A stretch of 64,000 bases of DNA from Saccharothrix australiensis (GCF_003634935.1 NZ_RBXO01000001.1:5109501-5173500); one strand, 5' to 3'. Positions 8,140 through 17,273 are shown, counted from the first letter of the stretch. Program-made: numbers and translations. The notes: generated from the letters alone by a model not told the origin.

Positions 8140-8895
8140 ATGAACACCGAAAGCCTGGCGCGCGACGTGCCGCGCGCCGCTCCCGGAGCAGTCGTCGCGC
8201 TGGCGCTGAGCGGGAAGATCAGCGCCAACCCCGTGGAGGGGCGCAGCGTCCGCTTCGGCCGCAACCGCCCGGACGTCGACCTGTGCGTCGGCGAGACCGA
8301 CCTGCGGGTGAGCCGCCGGCACGGCCTCCTGACCCGCCGCGCCGGCCGCTGGTGGGTCACCAACACCGGACGGCTGCCCATCCGCCTGCCCAGGACCCGG
8401 TGGCTGTTCCGCGACGAGGAGCCGGTGCCGCTGGACAACGGCTACACGCCGCTGTTCATCCGCGGCTCCCACGACCGCGAGCACCTGCTGGAGCTGTACG
8501 TCGCCGGCGAGGACGGCGGCCACCCGTCGGCCCACCACGCCACCGCGACGCAGCCGCCCAAGCGGTGGCGGCTCACCCCGGACGAGCACCTGCTGCTGGT
8601 CGTGCTGGGGCAGCGGTACCTGCTGCACGAGGCGAACCCGCAGCCGGTGTCGCGCCAGCACGTCGCCGAGGTCCTGAACGAGCTCCAGCCGCACGCGGGC
8701 TGGGGCGTCAAGCGGGTCGAGCACATGGTCGCCGACGTGCGGGCCAGGCTGTCCGCGGCGGGCGTCCACGGCCTGCTGCGCGAGGAGGTCGGCGAGCCCG
8801 TCGGCAACGCGCTCAACGACAACCTGCTGCGCGAACTCGTCCTGTCGACCACCCTCGTGCCACCGGACCTGGCGCTGCTGGACCCCCTGCCCTGA
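8140..8895 (+). CDS. FHA-domain protein, 251 aa
   Basis: The N-terminal 100 residues carry the forkhead-associated signature: FGR (39-41), SRRH (58-61) and an Asn (TNTGRL) after the next strand. The domain should bind phosphothreonine. The C-terminal half is a helical domain of unknown family (EHLLLVVLGQRYLL, HVAEVLNELQ, VEHMVADVRARL) that resembles a winged-helix or dimerisation module. The start at 8140 has a strong GAGGAGG site seven bases upstream. The neighbouring receptor kinase downstream is an obvious source of phosphothreonine. The divergent ESX trio suggests kinase, FHA protein and secretion form one module; this is inference from position. Confidence 0.75.
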   Translation: MNTESLARDVPRAAPGAVVALALSGKISANPVEGRSVRFGRNRPDVDLCVGETDLRVSRRHGLLTRRAGRWWVTNTGRLPIRLPRTRWLFRDEEPVPLDNGYTPLFIRGSHDREHLLELYVAGEDGGHPSAHHATATQPPKRWRLTPDEHLLLVVLGQRYLLHEANPQPVSRQHVAEVLNELQPHAGWGVKRVEHMVADVRARLSAAGVHGLLREEVGEPVGNALNDNLLRELVLSTTLVPPDLALLDPLP

Positions 8896-9121
8896 CCGGG
8901 CGCGGCGCGGGCGTCCCGCGGAAATCGATCACCGGATCGGTTTCACCGACACCCCTTTCGCGGGCATGCCCCGAGTCGACCGCGACAATTGACCGCCGGA
9001 AATGCGAGCAATGGTCAAGTGACCGCCCATCGGGTGAAAGTGCGGCGCATCCGACCAGTTCACGACGGATCCACCGGACGAAATCCGGACGCACGCGAAC
9101 GTGGTCACTACACTACGCGCC

Positions 9122-10885
9122 GTGCGCACCGGTGATGTCGTGGGCGGGCGGTACGAGTTGGAGGACGCCCGTGGCTCCGGATCGGGTGGCGTGGTCTGGG
9201 GCGCGTTCGACCGGAAGCTGAAACGGCGGGTGGCGCTCAAGCACCCCCACACGGCGGCGGACCACACCGACCGGACGCGGTTCCGCCGCGAGGCCGAGAC
9301 CGCCGCGCAGGTGCACCACCCGAACGCCGTGTCGGTCTTCGACACCGTCGACGGCGACGACTGCTGGCTCGTCATGGAGTACGTGCCGGCGAAGAGCCTC
9401 GACCAGGTGCTGGCGGCCGAGGGGCCGCTGCCGCCCGAGCGGGTCGCGAGGATCGGTGCGCAGATCGCCGGTGCGCTGGCCGCCGTGCACGCGAAGAACA
9501 TCGTGCACCGCGACGTGAAGCCGGGCAACATCCTGATCACCGACGACGGCGTGGCCAAGCTGACCGACTTCGGCGTCTCCATCTGGCGGGAGGTGACCCG
9601 GACCGACGACGGCAGGGTCACCGGCACACCCGCGTTCACCTCGCCCGAGGTGGCCGGCGGGTACCCGGCGGGTCGCGCCTCGGACGTCTTCTCGCTCGGC
9701 GCGACGCTGTTCGCGGCGGTCGAGGGCACGCCGCCGTTCGGCACCGGCGAGCCGCACGAGGTGCTGGAGCGAGTCCGGCGCGGCGAGGCGCTGCCGATGC
9801 GCCAGGCGGGTCCCCTCACCCCGCTGCTGGGCGAGATGCTGCGGCCGCGTCCCGACGCGAGGCCGACCGCCGACGAGGTCCGCTCGCGCATCGGGGAGGT
9901 CGTCGGCGACCGGGAGCCGCCACCGCCACCGGCGCCGGCCCGACGCCCCGCCCGCGCCCCGGTGTGGCGTCGTGGCGCGTTCAAGGTCGCCGTCGCGGCC
10001 GTGTTCGTCGCGGCCGTCGGCGCGGTGGTGCTCACCTGGCGGCACCAGGCGCCCGCGGCGCAGCGGGCCGGCGGTCTCGTCGGCGACGAGCGCACCGCCG
10101 ACCCCTGCGCGCTGATCGACGAGGGCGAGCTGCGCCGGTTCGGCCCGACGCGGCTGTTCACCACCTACGGCAACTTCAACCGGTGCGACAGCCTGGTCGA
10201 CGTCGGCTCGAAAGCGCCGGTGGACGTCGAGGTCCAGCTCATCACCCGCGCGTCGCGCGCGGTGCAGGGACAGCCGTTCGAGGTCGTCGAAGGCGCTCAG
10301 GACGCCGGCGAGTGCGACCGCACCGTGGTGGTGGACGACAAGTACGCCGTCCGGGTGTCGGCGAAGCTGAAGAACCCGCCGCTGGACCTCTGCACGGTGG
10401 CCGGTGTCGCGACGGACACCGTGGTGGAGGTGCTCCGCAGCGGTCCCATCCCCCGGCGGGGCACGCCGTTCCCCGCCGGCTCGCTCGCCCACGTCGACGC
10501 CTGCGCGCTGCTGGACGACGAGGCGCTCGCCACGCTGGCCGCGATCGACGGCGACTCGGCCGTGAACGTGTTCGGGAACTGGGCGTGCAAGTGGTTCAGC
10601 ACCATCGGCGGCCCCGGTATCAACCTGCGCTACGACCAGCACCCGGCGACGGAGGTGGTCGCGGGCGAACTGGTGGACCTGGACGGGCGCCCGGGGTACG
10701 TCGAGCTGGACAAGGGGTCGGGCACGAGCTGCACCGTCAACGTCCCGCACCGGCCGCCGAACCTGCCGCAGCGGGCGCAGATCGACGTGGTGGTCCTGAC
10801 CGTGACGGGCGATCGGCCGGGCGCGGAGTACTGCGCCAGGGCCAAGCGCCTGGCGGCGGTGGCCGCCGCGAAGCTGCCGTCCTGA
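9122..10885 (+). CDS. Receptor-type Ser/Thr protein kinase (PknB-like) with secreted sensor
   Basis: A Hanks-type kinase fills residues 1-270: Gly loop (ARGSGSGGVVWG), catalytic Lys40 in VALKH, HRDVKPGN with catalytic D131, DFGVS, and an APE-equivalent SPEVAGG. A Pro/Arg-rich juxtamembrane linker leads to one transmembrane helix (about 284-305, VAVAAVFVAAVGAVVLTW). The roughly 280-residue outside part has two similar Cys-containing halves (DPCALIDEGELRRFG and DACALLDDEALATL), resembling duplicated DUF3558-like sensor domains. I chose the GTG at 9122 because a -10-like TACACT lies about ten bases upstream, suggesting a leaderless mRNA; a GTG at 9101 would add seven residues. It probably works with the FHA protein encoded before it. 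Confidence 0.9.
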   Translation: MRTGDVVGGRYELEDARGSGSGGVVWGAFDRKLKRRVALKHPHTAADHTDRTRFRREAETAAQVHHPNAVSVFDTVDGDDCWLVMEYVPAKSLDQVLAAEGPLPPERVARIGAQIAGALAAVHAKNIVHRDVKPGNILITDDGVAKLTDFGVSIWREVTRTDDGRVTGTPAFTSPEVAGGYPAGRASDVFSLGATLFAAVEGTPPFGTGEPHEVLERVRRGEALPMRQAGPLTPLLGEMLRPRPDARPTADEVRSRIGEVVGDREPPPPPAPARRPARAPVWRRGAFKVAVAAVFVAAVGAVVLTWRHQAPAAQRAGGLVGDERTADPCALIDEGELRRFGPTRLFTTYGNFNRCDSLVDVGSKAPVDVEVQLITRASRAVQGQPFEVVEGAQDAGECDRTVVVDDKYAVRVSAKLKNPPLDLCTVAGVATDTVVEVLRSGPIPRRGTPFPAGSLAHVDACALLDDEALATLAAIDGDSAVNVFGNWACKWFSTIGGPGINLRYDQHPATEVVAGELVDLDGRPGYVELDKGSGTSCTVNVPHRPPNLPQRAQIDVVVLTVTGDRPGAEYCARAKRLAAVAAAKLPS

Positions 10886-10970
10886 CCGCACCGGAACCGC
10901 GTCCTGACCGCACCGGAACCGCCGTCCTGACCGCGCCGGGAACCGCCGTCCTGACCGCGCCGGGAACCGG
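10879..10970. repeat. Four tandem copies of a 22-24-base unit over the kinase stop codon
   Basis: The unit GTCCTGACCGCACCGGAACC, or its CGCCGGGAACC variant, begins at 10879, 10901, 10924 and 10948. The kinase stop codon TGA is part of the first copy and is repeated in each later one. The copies differ by one or two bases, so the array is old enough to have diverged. Confidence 0.85.
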
Positions 10971-10992
10971 CGGGCGTCGTCGCACCCGCCGG
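10967..10992. terminator. Hairpin between convergent kinase and lyase genes
   Basis: CCGGCGGG (10967-10974) and CCCGCCGG (10985-10992) form a perfect 8-bp stem around a 10-base loop. It lies just past the tandem repeat and before the minus-strand gene end at 11051, so it can serve both genes. Confidence 0.5.
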
Positions 10993-11050
10993 CTCCCGGT
11001 GGCGGACGTGGCCGTGGAGGTGGTCCCGGACGTGGGCCGGGCGAGCCGTC

Positions 11051-12526
11051 CTACCGCGCGTCCGGGCCGACGTCGGTCGCGCGGAGCGGCTTCCGGACCA
11101 CCGCGGCGGTCGACCGCTCGTCCGCGCCGACGTCGGGGACGCCGGCCCGCGGCTGGCCGTCCATGTCGTCGGTGACGAACGGGTAGCGGCCGGTGCCGGT
11201 GTCGACGGCCGGGCTGCCCGCGCCGATCCGGTGCACCGGTCCCTCGCGGCGCAGCAGCGGGTCGACCACGCGGACGGCGTCGGCGGGCCGGGTGACGCCG
11301 ACGGTCGCGGACCCGGTCGGCCACGCGACGTTCCCGGCGTACGTGGGGTTCACCGGCGCTTTCAGCTCGTTGAACAGCTTGCCGCGGGCCCCGGTCACCA
11401 CGTTGTCGGCGATGGTGGAGTCGACCGGCGGGTAGGTGTAGTTGGCCCCGATCTCGATGTTCGACCTGTTGTCCACGAAGGTGTTGTGCACGACGGTCGC
11501 CCGGTAGACGCGCCAGTGCGCGGTCAGCGCCCCCGAGGTGTCCACGTCGCCACCGTCGAGCTGGAGCGCGGCGTCGTAGCCGGAACCCGTCAGGCCCTCG
11601 AAGTGGTTGTTGTAGACCTTGTGGTCCCGGCCGTAGATCCGGATGCCGCCGGTCTTCTCCTTGCCCTCGCCGAGGAAGAAGTTGCCGTGGAAGGAGCCCC
11701 GGTCGCCGTGGCGGTGCGACAGCGTCCCCTGCGAGGACCGGAAGGTGTTGTAGCGGACGGTGTTGTCGTTGCTCTTCACCGAGACGATCTCCGGGTCGCC
11801 GTCGCAGTCCTCGAACAGGTTGGCCTCGACGACGGTGAACCCGCTGGAGCGGGAGATCGTGCTGCGGCCGACCCGGATGGCCTCCATCTCGTTGACCGCG
11901 CGCGGGCCGATGTTCCGGAAGTGGTTGTGGTCGATGCGGTCGTGCCGCGACTGCTCCGTCTCCGACCCCTCGACGGTGACGAAGTTGCCCAGCTGGTGCT
12001 TCTCCTCGAACAGGTTGTGGTCGATCCGGTTGTGGTGGCTGTCCTCGCCCCGGACGAGCACCCAGGTCAGCGACGACTCCTCGGTGAGCCGGAAGTGGTT
12101 GCGGGTCAACCGCACGTGGTGCGAGCCGGTGATCCGCAGGGTCGACCGGTTGGTCCACCGCAAACCCTCGAACGTCACGTGCGAGGAGTCCGCCACCTCC
12201 AGCTGCCCGTCGTCCACCACCGCACGGCCGCGGTGGGCCGCCACGACGGTGATGGGCTTGGCCGCGGTGCCCTTGCGCCCGGTCATCGCGCCGATCGTGT
12301 ACCGGCCGTCGGCCACCACGATCCGGTCGCCGGCCTTGGCGTTGGCGAGGGCGTCCTGGAGCCGGGCGGAGTCCTTGACGGTGACGGTGCGCTCGACGCC
12401 GGGGGCGGCGGGCCACCGGTCGGCGGGGTCCGGTGTCGGCGGGGCCGCCCACGACGTGGTCGGCCAGGACGCGGTGACGCCCGTTGCGAGCGACACCACC
12501 AGGAGCACAGCAGGGGCCCGTGTCAT
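11051..12526 (-). CDS. Secreted PL6-type polysaccharide lyase (chondroitinase B/alginate lyase family)
   Basis: A 491-aa protein with a signal peptide (MTRAPAVLLVVSLATGVTAS, Ala-rich end) followed by a right-handed parallel beta-helix. The repeated N-x-F and H-N-x-F turns (RNHFRLTEE, DHNLFEEKH, DHNHFRNIG, EANLFEDCDGDPE, YNTFRSSQG, NNHFEGLTG, HNTFVDNRS) are typical of polysaccharide lyase family 6. The E-x-I-R-V-G and SHRHG segments match the catalytic face of that family. It would cleave uronic-acid-containing glycans such as alginate or dermatan sulfate by beta-elimination outside the cell. The ATG at 12526 has a GAGGAA site. It is divergent from the shrunken GH92 gene, so the pair may once have been a glycan-use locus. 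Confidence 0.85.
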   Translation of the reverse strand: MTRAPAVLLVVSLATGVTASWPTTSWAAPPTPDPADRWPAAPGVERTVTVKDSARLQDALANAKAGDRIVVADGRYTIGAMTGRKGTAAKPITVVAAHRGRAVVDDGQLEVADSSHVTFEGLRWTNRSTLRITGSHHVRLTRNHFRLTEESSLTWVLVRGEDSHHNRIDHNLFEEKHQLGNFVTVEGSETEQSRHDRIDHNHFRNIGPRAVNEMEAIRVGRSTISRSSGFTVVEANLFEDCDGDPEIVSVKSNDNTVRYNTFRSSQGTLSHRHGDRGSFHGNFFLGEGKEKTGGIRIYGRDHKVYNNHFEGLTGSGYDAALQLDGGDVDTSGALTAHWRVYRATVVHNTFVDNRSNIEIGANYTYPPVDSTIADNVVTGARGKLFNELKAPVNPTYAGNVAWPTGSATVGVTRPADAVRVVDPLLRREGPVHRIGAGSPAVDTGTGRYPFVTDDMDGQPRAGVPDVGADERSTAAVVRKPLRATDVGPDAR

Positions 12527-12730
12527 CGGGTTCCTCGTTCTCGACCGGGGACGCGACATCCCTCCAGCTTCTCCCATCGGCGATGGGACCAGTCCCGGTG
12601 ACCGGGATTCGACCTGCCCACCCAGGGCCGCCGGGCCGCCACCGCGTTCTTCACCAGTCGGTCGAGTTCGGGGTTCGGCCCGCCGGGGCACACCCTCGCC
12701 GCCGACGCGCCGGACTTCGACTTCGACGCG

Positions 12731-14347
12731 ATGCGCGCCAGGGCGTCCGCCGCCTGGGAGCGGAGCCTGGGCAAGGTCTCCGTCGCCGGCGGCCGCTACC
12801 TCGGCTACGACGACCGGGTGCACCGGGCCGACGGCCGGACCCGGTACGCGAACTTCTCCGGGTGGGACGTCCACCGCGCGGGGGCCGCGCTGATCTCGGT
12901 GGTCGAGCCCGCCGTGGCACGCGACGTGGTGACGAGCCTGGTCGTCGCCGGCGAGCAGTGCGGCGCGATGCCGAAGTGGGGCGTGGCCACCGCCCACGCG
13001 TTCGGGGTCCGCGACTTCGACACCCGGTCCGCCCTGGCGCTGATGCTCGACAGCGCGCTGCGGCCCGGCACGAAGTGCAACGAGTACCTGATCAGACCGG
13101 GACTGGCCGCACAGCGGTCCCTGGGCTACGTCCCGGTCGGCGACACCGACCCCGTGTCGGTGCCGGTGGCGAGCTTGGACGGCGTCGCGTCCCGCACGCT
13201 GGAGCACGCGATCGCGGACGCGGCGATCGCCGGGTACGCCGCCGCGCTCGGCGACACCGCGCACGCCGCCGTGCTGGCGAAGCACGCGCAGGACTGGCAG
13301 AACCTGGTCAACCCGACCACCGGGTTCGTCCAGCCGCGCAACGCGGACGGCACCTTCGCGGCGGACTTCGACCCCACGTCCGGCCGGGACTTCAAGGAGG
13401 GCAACGCCTACACCTACACCTGGGCGGTGCCGCAGAACCTCGCCGGCCTGGTCGCGGCGCTGGGCGGCAGGTCGGTGGCCGCCGCCCGGCTGGACGCCCA
13501 CCTCGCCGAGGTCGACGGCGCGGCGGACAGCCCGAACGCGGTGCCGGGCAACGAGCCCGGCCTCGGCGTCACCGCGCTGCACAACTGGGTCGGCCGACCG
13601 GCCGAGGCGCAGGCGGCGTCGCGCCGCGCCCTGGCGCTCTACCGCGACTCCCCCGACGGCCTGCCCGGCAACGACGACCTGGGCGCCCTGTCCGCCTGGT
13701 ACGTGTGGAACGCCATCGGGCTCTACCCGCGGGTCCCCGGCGTCGGCGGGCTCACGGTCACCAGCCCGCTGTTCCGCCACGTCCGGATCGCGCTCGCGAA
13801 CGGCCGCGCCATCGACATCTCCGCGCCGCACGCGTCCACCGCGACGCCGTACGTCCGATCCGCCCGGCTGGACCACCGACCGCTGCACCGCACCTGGTTG
13901 ACCTGGGACGAGCTGAAGGGCGGTGCCGCGCTCCGCTTCGACCTCGGCCGGGAGCCCGGCGACTGGGCCGAGGGGCACACCCCGCCGTCGCTGTCGGCCG
14001 GTCAGGCGCCGGGCATCGGGTACGTCAGCAGCGGCGCGGTCGGCGTCGGAACCGGTGAGCGGCCCGGCCCCCTCGGCGGCGGCGCGACGTTCGCGGTGGG
14101 CGTCCGGAACATCACTGGTTCGGACCTCGACGTCACCGTCACCACCACCGGCCTGCCCGACGGCGTGACGCTCAGCCCGGCCACCGGCGCCCTGCACGTC
14201 CCGGCCGGGCAGCACCGGGAGCTGACGCTGCGGGTGGGCACGACCGCCCGAGCGGCGACCGGCACCAGCGTGGTGAGGCCGGTCGTCACCGCCTCGGACG
14301 GGACGCGCATTCCCACGGCGAGCGTCAAGGTCACCGTCACGACATGA
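12731..14347 (+). pseudogene. Shortened GH92 alpha-mannosidase gene, lacking the N-terminal domain
   Basis: The GH92 hallmarks are present: GRYLGYDDRVHRADG, NFSGWDVHR, FKEGNAYTYTW, PGNEP with the proposed catalytic Glu, and GNDDLGALSAWYVW with the Asp pair of the general base. A C-terminal Ig-like domain (about residues 430-538) follows. GH92 proteins are normally 700-1,100 aa. Here the N-terminal domain and signal peptide are missing. By memory of the family, segments also look deleted after KVSVAGG, after KWGVAT and after GNEP, where the usual HH-Y-LY run is absent. In-frame homology continues upstream (GFGPPGHTLAADAPDFDF) to a stop at 12599 without a start codon. I read it as a degenerate gene; a cytosolic, inactive product from the ATG at 12731 cannot be excluded. 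Confidence 0.6.
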
Positions 14348-14454
14348 CCGCGAGGGGCCTGCGTCGGATCGGGTATCCCCCTGTCGGTCGGAAGCTCGCC
14401 CACGTCGCCTAACAACGGTGACATCGCAGGTCTTTCGGGCTCTACCGTGGAGGC

Positions 14455-15645
14455 ATGGAGCAAGTGCTGTTCGGGGAGGGCTACTGGGACAACGCCGACG
14501 AGGTGCACGCGCGGTTGCGAGACCGGCTCGGTTCCCCGTGGGTGGTCAACGTGATGCTTCCGGGCCTGTGCCCGGTGTGGGTGCTGGGAGGCAGCTGGGA
14601 GTCCGTGCGCTCCGCTCTCGCCGACCGACGCCTGGCCAAGGACGTGGGGCTGGTCGGGGCCACCATCGTGCGCAAGAGGGCGGAAGCGGGACTGCCGCCC
14701 CTGGACGGGCCGCTGCCGGCGATGTTCCGGCAGACCGCGCTCTTCAGCGACGGCGACCTGCACGTCCGACAGCGGAGGCTGCTGGGCGAGAACCTCACCG
14801 CCGACCGGGTGCAGCGGATGGTGCCCCGCATCGAGCACATCACCGACGCGCTGCTCGCCGGGCTGGACCTCACCGGGCCCGTCGACCTCGTCCGGGAGTT
14901 CGCCTTCCCCCTGCCGCTGACGGTGATCTGCGAGCTGCTGGGCATCCCGGAGGTCGACCGGGACGGATTCCGCGCCATGACCGCCGCCCTGATGCAGGAC
15001 GACCCGCTGGTCGCCCGACCCGCGTCCCAGGCGATGCAGCGGTTCTTCGCCGACCTCGTCGCCGCCAAGCGCGCACGTCCCGGACCGGACCTCACCTCCT
15101 CGCTGCTCGACGCCGGCGACCAGGAGGTCATCGACCACTTGATCCTGCTGTTCGTGGCGGGCCACGAGACCACGACCAACCTGATCGCCAACGCGATCGA
15201 GGCGCTGGCGGGCACCGGCGCCTGGGACGACCTCGCGGCCGACCCCGGCCTGATCCCCCGCGCCGTCGACGAGGTCCTGCGCCACACCAGCCCCGTGCGG
15301 CACGCGACCCACCGCGTCACCGTCGAGCCGCTCGCCTACGGCGACGTCACCATCCCGGCGGGCGAGCTGGTCATGGTGTCGCTGGCGTCGGCCAACCGCG
15401 ACCCGGACAAGTTCGACCGACCCGACGAGATGAGGCCGCACCGCGACGCGCGCGGCCACGTGGCCTTCGGCCACGGACCGCACTTCTGCTGGGGAGCCCT
15501 GCTCGGACGCCGGGAGGCCGAGGTCGCGCTGCACCGGCTGGTGACGGGCTACCGGGCGGCCCGGCCGCCGGGACCGGTGCGCTGCGCCCGCTCGGCGATC
15601 ATGAGGGGCCCCGAGCGGCTCCTGGTGACCCTGACGCCCCGGTGA
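14455..15645 (+). CDS. Cytochrome P450, 396 aa
   Basis: A soluble bacterial P450. The I-helix oxygen-binding motif is LFVAGHETTTN, the ExxR motif is EVLRH, and the heme loop is FGHGPHFCWG with Cys345 as thiolate ligand. Length is standard. The loop differs from the common FGxGxHxCLG by Trp at the Leu position. No ferredoxin or reductase gene is adjacent, so electron partners must be supplied from elsewhere. The gene stands alone: a 107-base gap separates it from the GH92 remnant, and no biosynthetic genes follow. Substrate unknown; macrolide/terpene-type hydroxylation is only a guess from the family. Confidence 0.92.
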   Translation: MEQVLFGEGYWDNADEVHARLRDRLGSPWVVNVMLPGLCPVWVLGGSWESVRSALADRRLAKDVGLVGATIVRKRAEAGLPPLDGPLPAMFRQTALFSDGDLHVRQRRLLGENLTADRVQRMVPRIEHITDALLAGLDLTGPVDLVREFAFPLPLTVICELLGIPEVDRDGFRAMTAALMQDDPLVARPASQAMQRFFADLVAAKRARPGPDLTSSLLDAGDQEVIDHLILLFVAGHETTTNLIANAIEALAGTGAWDDLAADPGLIPRAVDEVLRHTSPVRHATHRVTVEPLAYGDVTIPAGELVMVSLASANRDPDKFDRPDEMRPHRDARGHVAFGHGPHFCWGALLGRREAEVALHRLVTGYRAARPPGPVRCARSAIMRGPERLLVTLTPR

Positions 15646-15974
15646 CCGGTCCGACGCGGTCGTTCGGCCCGGCCGACGTGAGCGCGTGGCCGTTGTCGAT
15701 CGCGGTGGAGTCCGGGGAGGGGCCTGCGGCGGAGCGGATCACCGCCGCGCCCGGTTGCGACGCGGCCGTGACCGCCGCCGACCGGCGTGCCCGCGTGCGG
15801 TCGCGGGAGCTGCGTCCGCCGCGCGACCGGCTCGGTGTTCGTTAACCGTCTGTAAAAATTCGGCCACAGAGTGTGTTCCAGCGCCCTTGGCATGGCCGTT
15901 GCCGTGATCCTTCTCGGTGGGTGGACGACCACCCCGGCCGGGTCTTCGACCGACGAGCGTGTGGAGGTGCGCCC
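15646..15974. other. Gap without a convincing gene
   Basis: About 330 bases follow the P450. The first 200 bases have high-GC codon bias in a plus-strand frame (DVSAWPLSIAVESGEGPAAE) but no start codon or known family, so they may be a gene remnant. An AT-rich patch at 15841-15870 (gttaaccgtctgtaaaaatt) is unusual here and probably holds the promoter of the next gene. Confidence 0.4.
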
Positions 15975-16319
15975 GTGCCACTGGTGATCCCCGGCGAGGC
16001 GGAACGCCTGGTCCTCGCCCTGTACCCCGAACTCCGGCACCTGCTGGACCTGCGCGGCGCGGGCTGGCGGTTCCTGCCGCCCGAACGGGGCCGGGCGCAG
16101 GTGGACGGGTTCCGCCGATGGGGCGGAGGCTGGACCGACTGCGTGCGCATCCGCAGCGCCGACGACGCGCTCGGCTTGCGCATGGACCGCGACCAGCGGA
16201 TCACCTGGGAGCTGTCGGGCAGCCTCGCCCAGGTCGTGCCGGAGCTGCTGGTGCTGCCGCACCCGGACCACCGCACCGCGCCCCGCCTGGCCCGGGGCCG
16301 GGGGCCGCGGTTGGGGTGA
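15975..16319 (+). CDS. Small hypothetical protein, 114 aa
   Basis: Family not recognised. The GTG at 15975 has a good GGAGG site seven bases upstream and gives MPLVIPGEAERLVLALYPELR. The protein alternates helix and strand (WRFLPPERGRAQVDGFRRWGGGWTDCVRI), has no signal or membrane segment and ends in a basic tail. Similar short proteins of unknown function are common in actinomycetes. It is followed by a stretch of decayed genes, and its last 40 codons could themselves be affected. Confidence 0.55.
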   Translation: MPLVIPGEAERLVLALYPELRHLLDLRGAGWRFLPPERGRAQVDGFRRWGGGWTDCVRIRSADDALGLRMDRDQRITWELSGSLAQVVPELLVLPHPDHRTAPRLARGRGPRLG

Positions 16320-16539
16320 CCGGGCCGGTACGGCCGAGCTGTCGTCCGTGTCCGACCTCGCCGACGAGCCGAGGCCGCACGGCGACACGGGCGCTCCGAC
16401 CCCGGTCCGGCGGCACGGGCGCACACCGCGTGGGTCGCGTTCGCCGGGGCCGGGCGCGCCGGGTGGGCTCAGGGAGCGGCGGCGTACACGTCCTCCACGT
16501 ACCTCCCCTCCACCATGAGCCGCTGGAGCCAGTTCTCGC

Positions 16540-16835
16540 CGTGGGTGGATGCACGCCTCGGCGCCGCCGGCGACGACCACGTCCGCCGCACCCGACTTGA
16601 TCATCCGGAACGGCCGGGCCGGCGCCTCCGCGCCGGAGGCGCAGGCGGACACCGGCGCGTGCACGCCCGCCCTGGCCTCCAGCTCCAGGCCGACGTACGC
16701 GGCGGGGCCGTTGGGCATCAGCATCGGGATGGTGAGCGGCGAGACCTTGCGCGCTCCACCCGCCTCCAGCAGGTCGTCCTGGCCCAGCAAGGAGATCGAG
16801 CCGCCGTTGCCGGTGCCGACAGCCCCGCCTTGCCG
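16540..16835 (-). pseudogene. Fragment of a FabF-type beta-ketoacyl-ACP synthase
   Basis: About 95 codons on the minus strand match the middle of FabF/KAS II: GTGNGGSISLLGQDD, RKVSPLTIPMLMPN, GVHAPVSACASGAE with the active-site Cys region, and ADVVVAGGAEACIHP. There is no start, no N-terminal domain and no His-His C-terminal half. Beyond ACIHP the frame runs into unrelated sequence; another frame there reads GRYVEDVYAAAP and stop (16468-16470), a further unrelated gene end. The fragment continues directly from a FabG fragment on its 5' side, so this is a mosaic of dead pieces, not one broken gene. Confidence 0.75.
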
Positions 16836-16976
16836 GCCGCCTAGCTGGTCTGCCCGGCGATGCCCATGAGCGCGGCGACGGAGGACACGTAGACGATGCG
16901 GCCGTACCGCCGGCGGGTCATCACCTTGAGCGCGTGCTTGGTGATGAGGAAGCCGCCGCCGAGTGCCGCGTGACGG
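16820..16976 (-). pseudogene. FabG-type ketoreductase fragment with a stop at the catalytic Tyr
   Basis: Minus-strand codons give FLITKHALKVMTRRRYGRI then VYVSSVAALMGIAGQTS, a TAG (forward 16841-16843), then AAGKAGLS. In FabG the catalytic YxxxK follows this GQTS/GQTN segment, so the TAG replaces the active-site Tyr and AAGK is the rest of the motif. The reading frame then shifts into the FabF fragment. Upstream is another unrelated frame (LLVDDRNGRGLRFAYPTT). Clearly not functional. Confidence 0.7.
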
Positions 16977-17273
16977 ACGTGGTGGGGTAGGCGAACCGCA
17001 GGCCGCGCCCGTTCCGGTCGTCCACCAGCAACTTCGGCAGCGCTGCGCGAAGCGGGCCGGCTCGGGGACCACCACTTCGGCGCCTACGTCCTCCCCTGCC
17101 TCGGCTACGACCTGAGCCGGCACGGCGAAGCGCGGGACGCGGGTCGGGCACGGCACCGGTTCGAGGCGCTGGCGAAGGGCTTCGCCGAGCACGACGCGGT
17201 GGCCGCGCACGAGGCGGGTGACCGCATCCGGCAGTGCCTGTCCGACCACCGGCGCAGCCACGGGGTCGTTTGA
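16974..17273 (+). pseudogene. C-terminal fragment of an unidentified protein, possibly an FCD-type regulator
   Basis: A plus-strand frame without start codon ends at TGA 17271-17273 and encodes about 75 good-looking residues (GDHHFGAYVLPCLGYDLSRH, FEALAKGFAEHDAVAAHEAG, IRQCLSDH). The helical, His-rich pattern resembles the effector domain end of GntR/FCD regulators, but this is weak. It overlaps the 5' edge of the minus-strand FabG fragment. Probably a remnant. Confidence 0.35.

Noticed and set aside
14455..15645. P450 as part of a biosynthetic cluster with the GH92 and lyase genes
   Set aside because: No redox partner, synthase or shared promoter is nearby, and the flanks are decayed genes.
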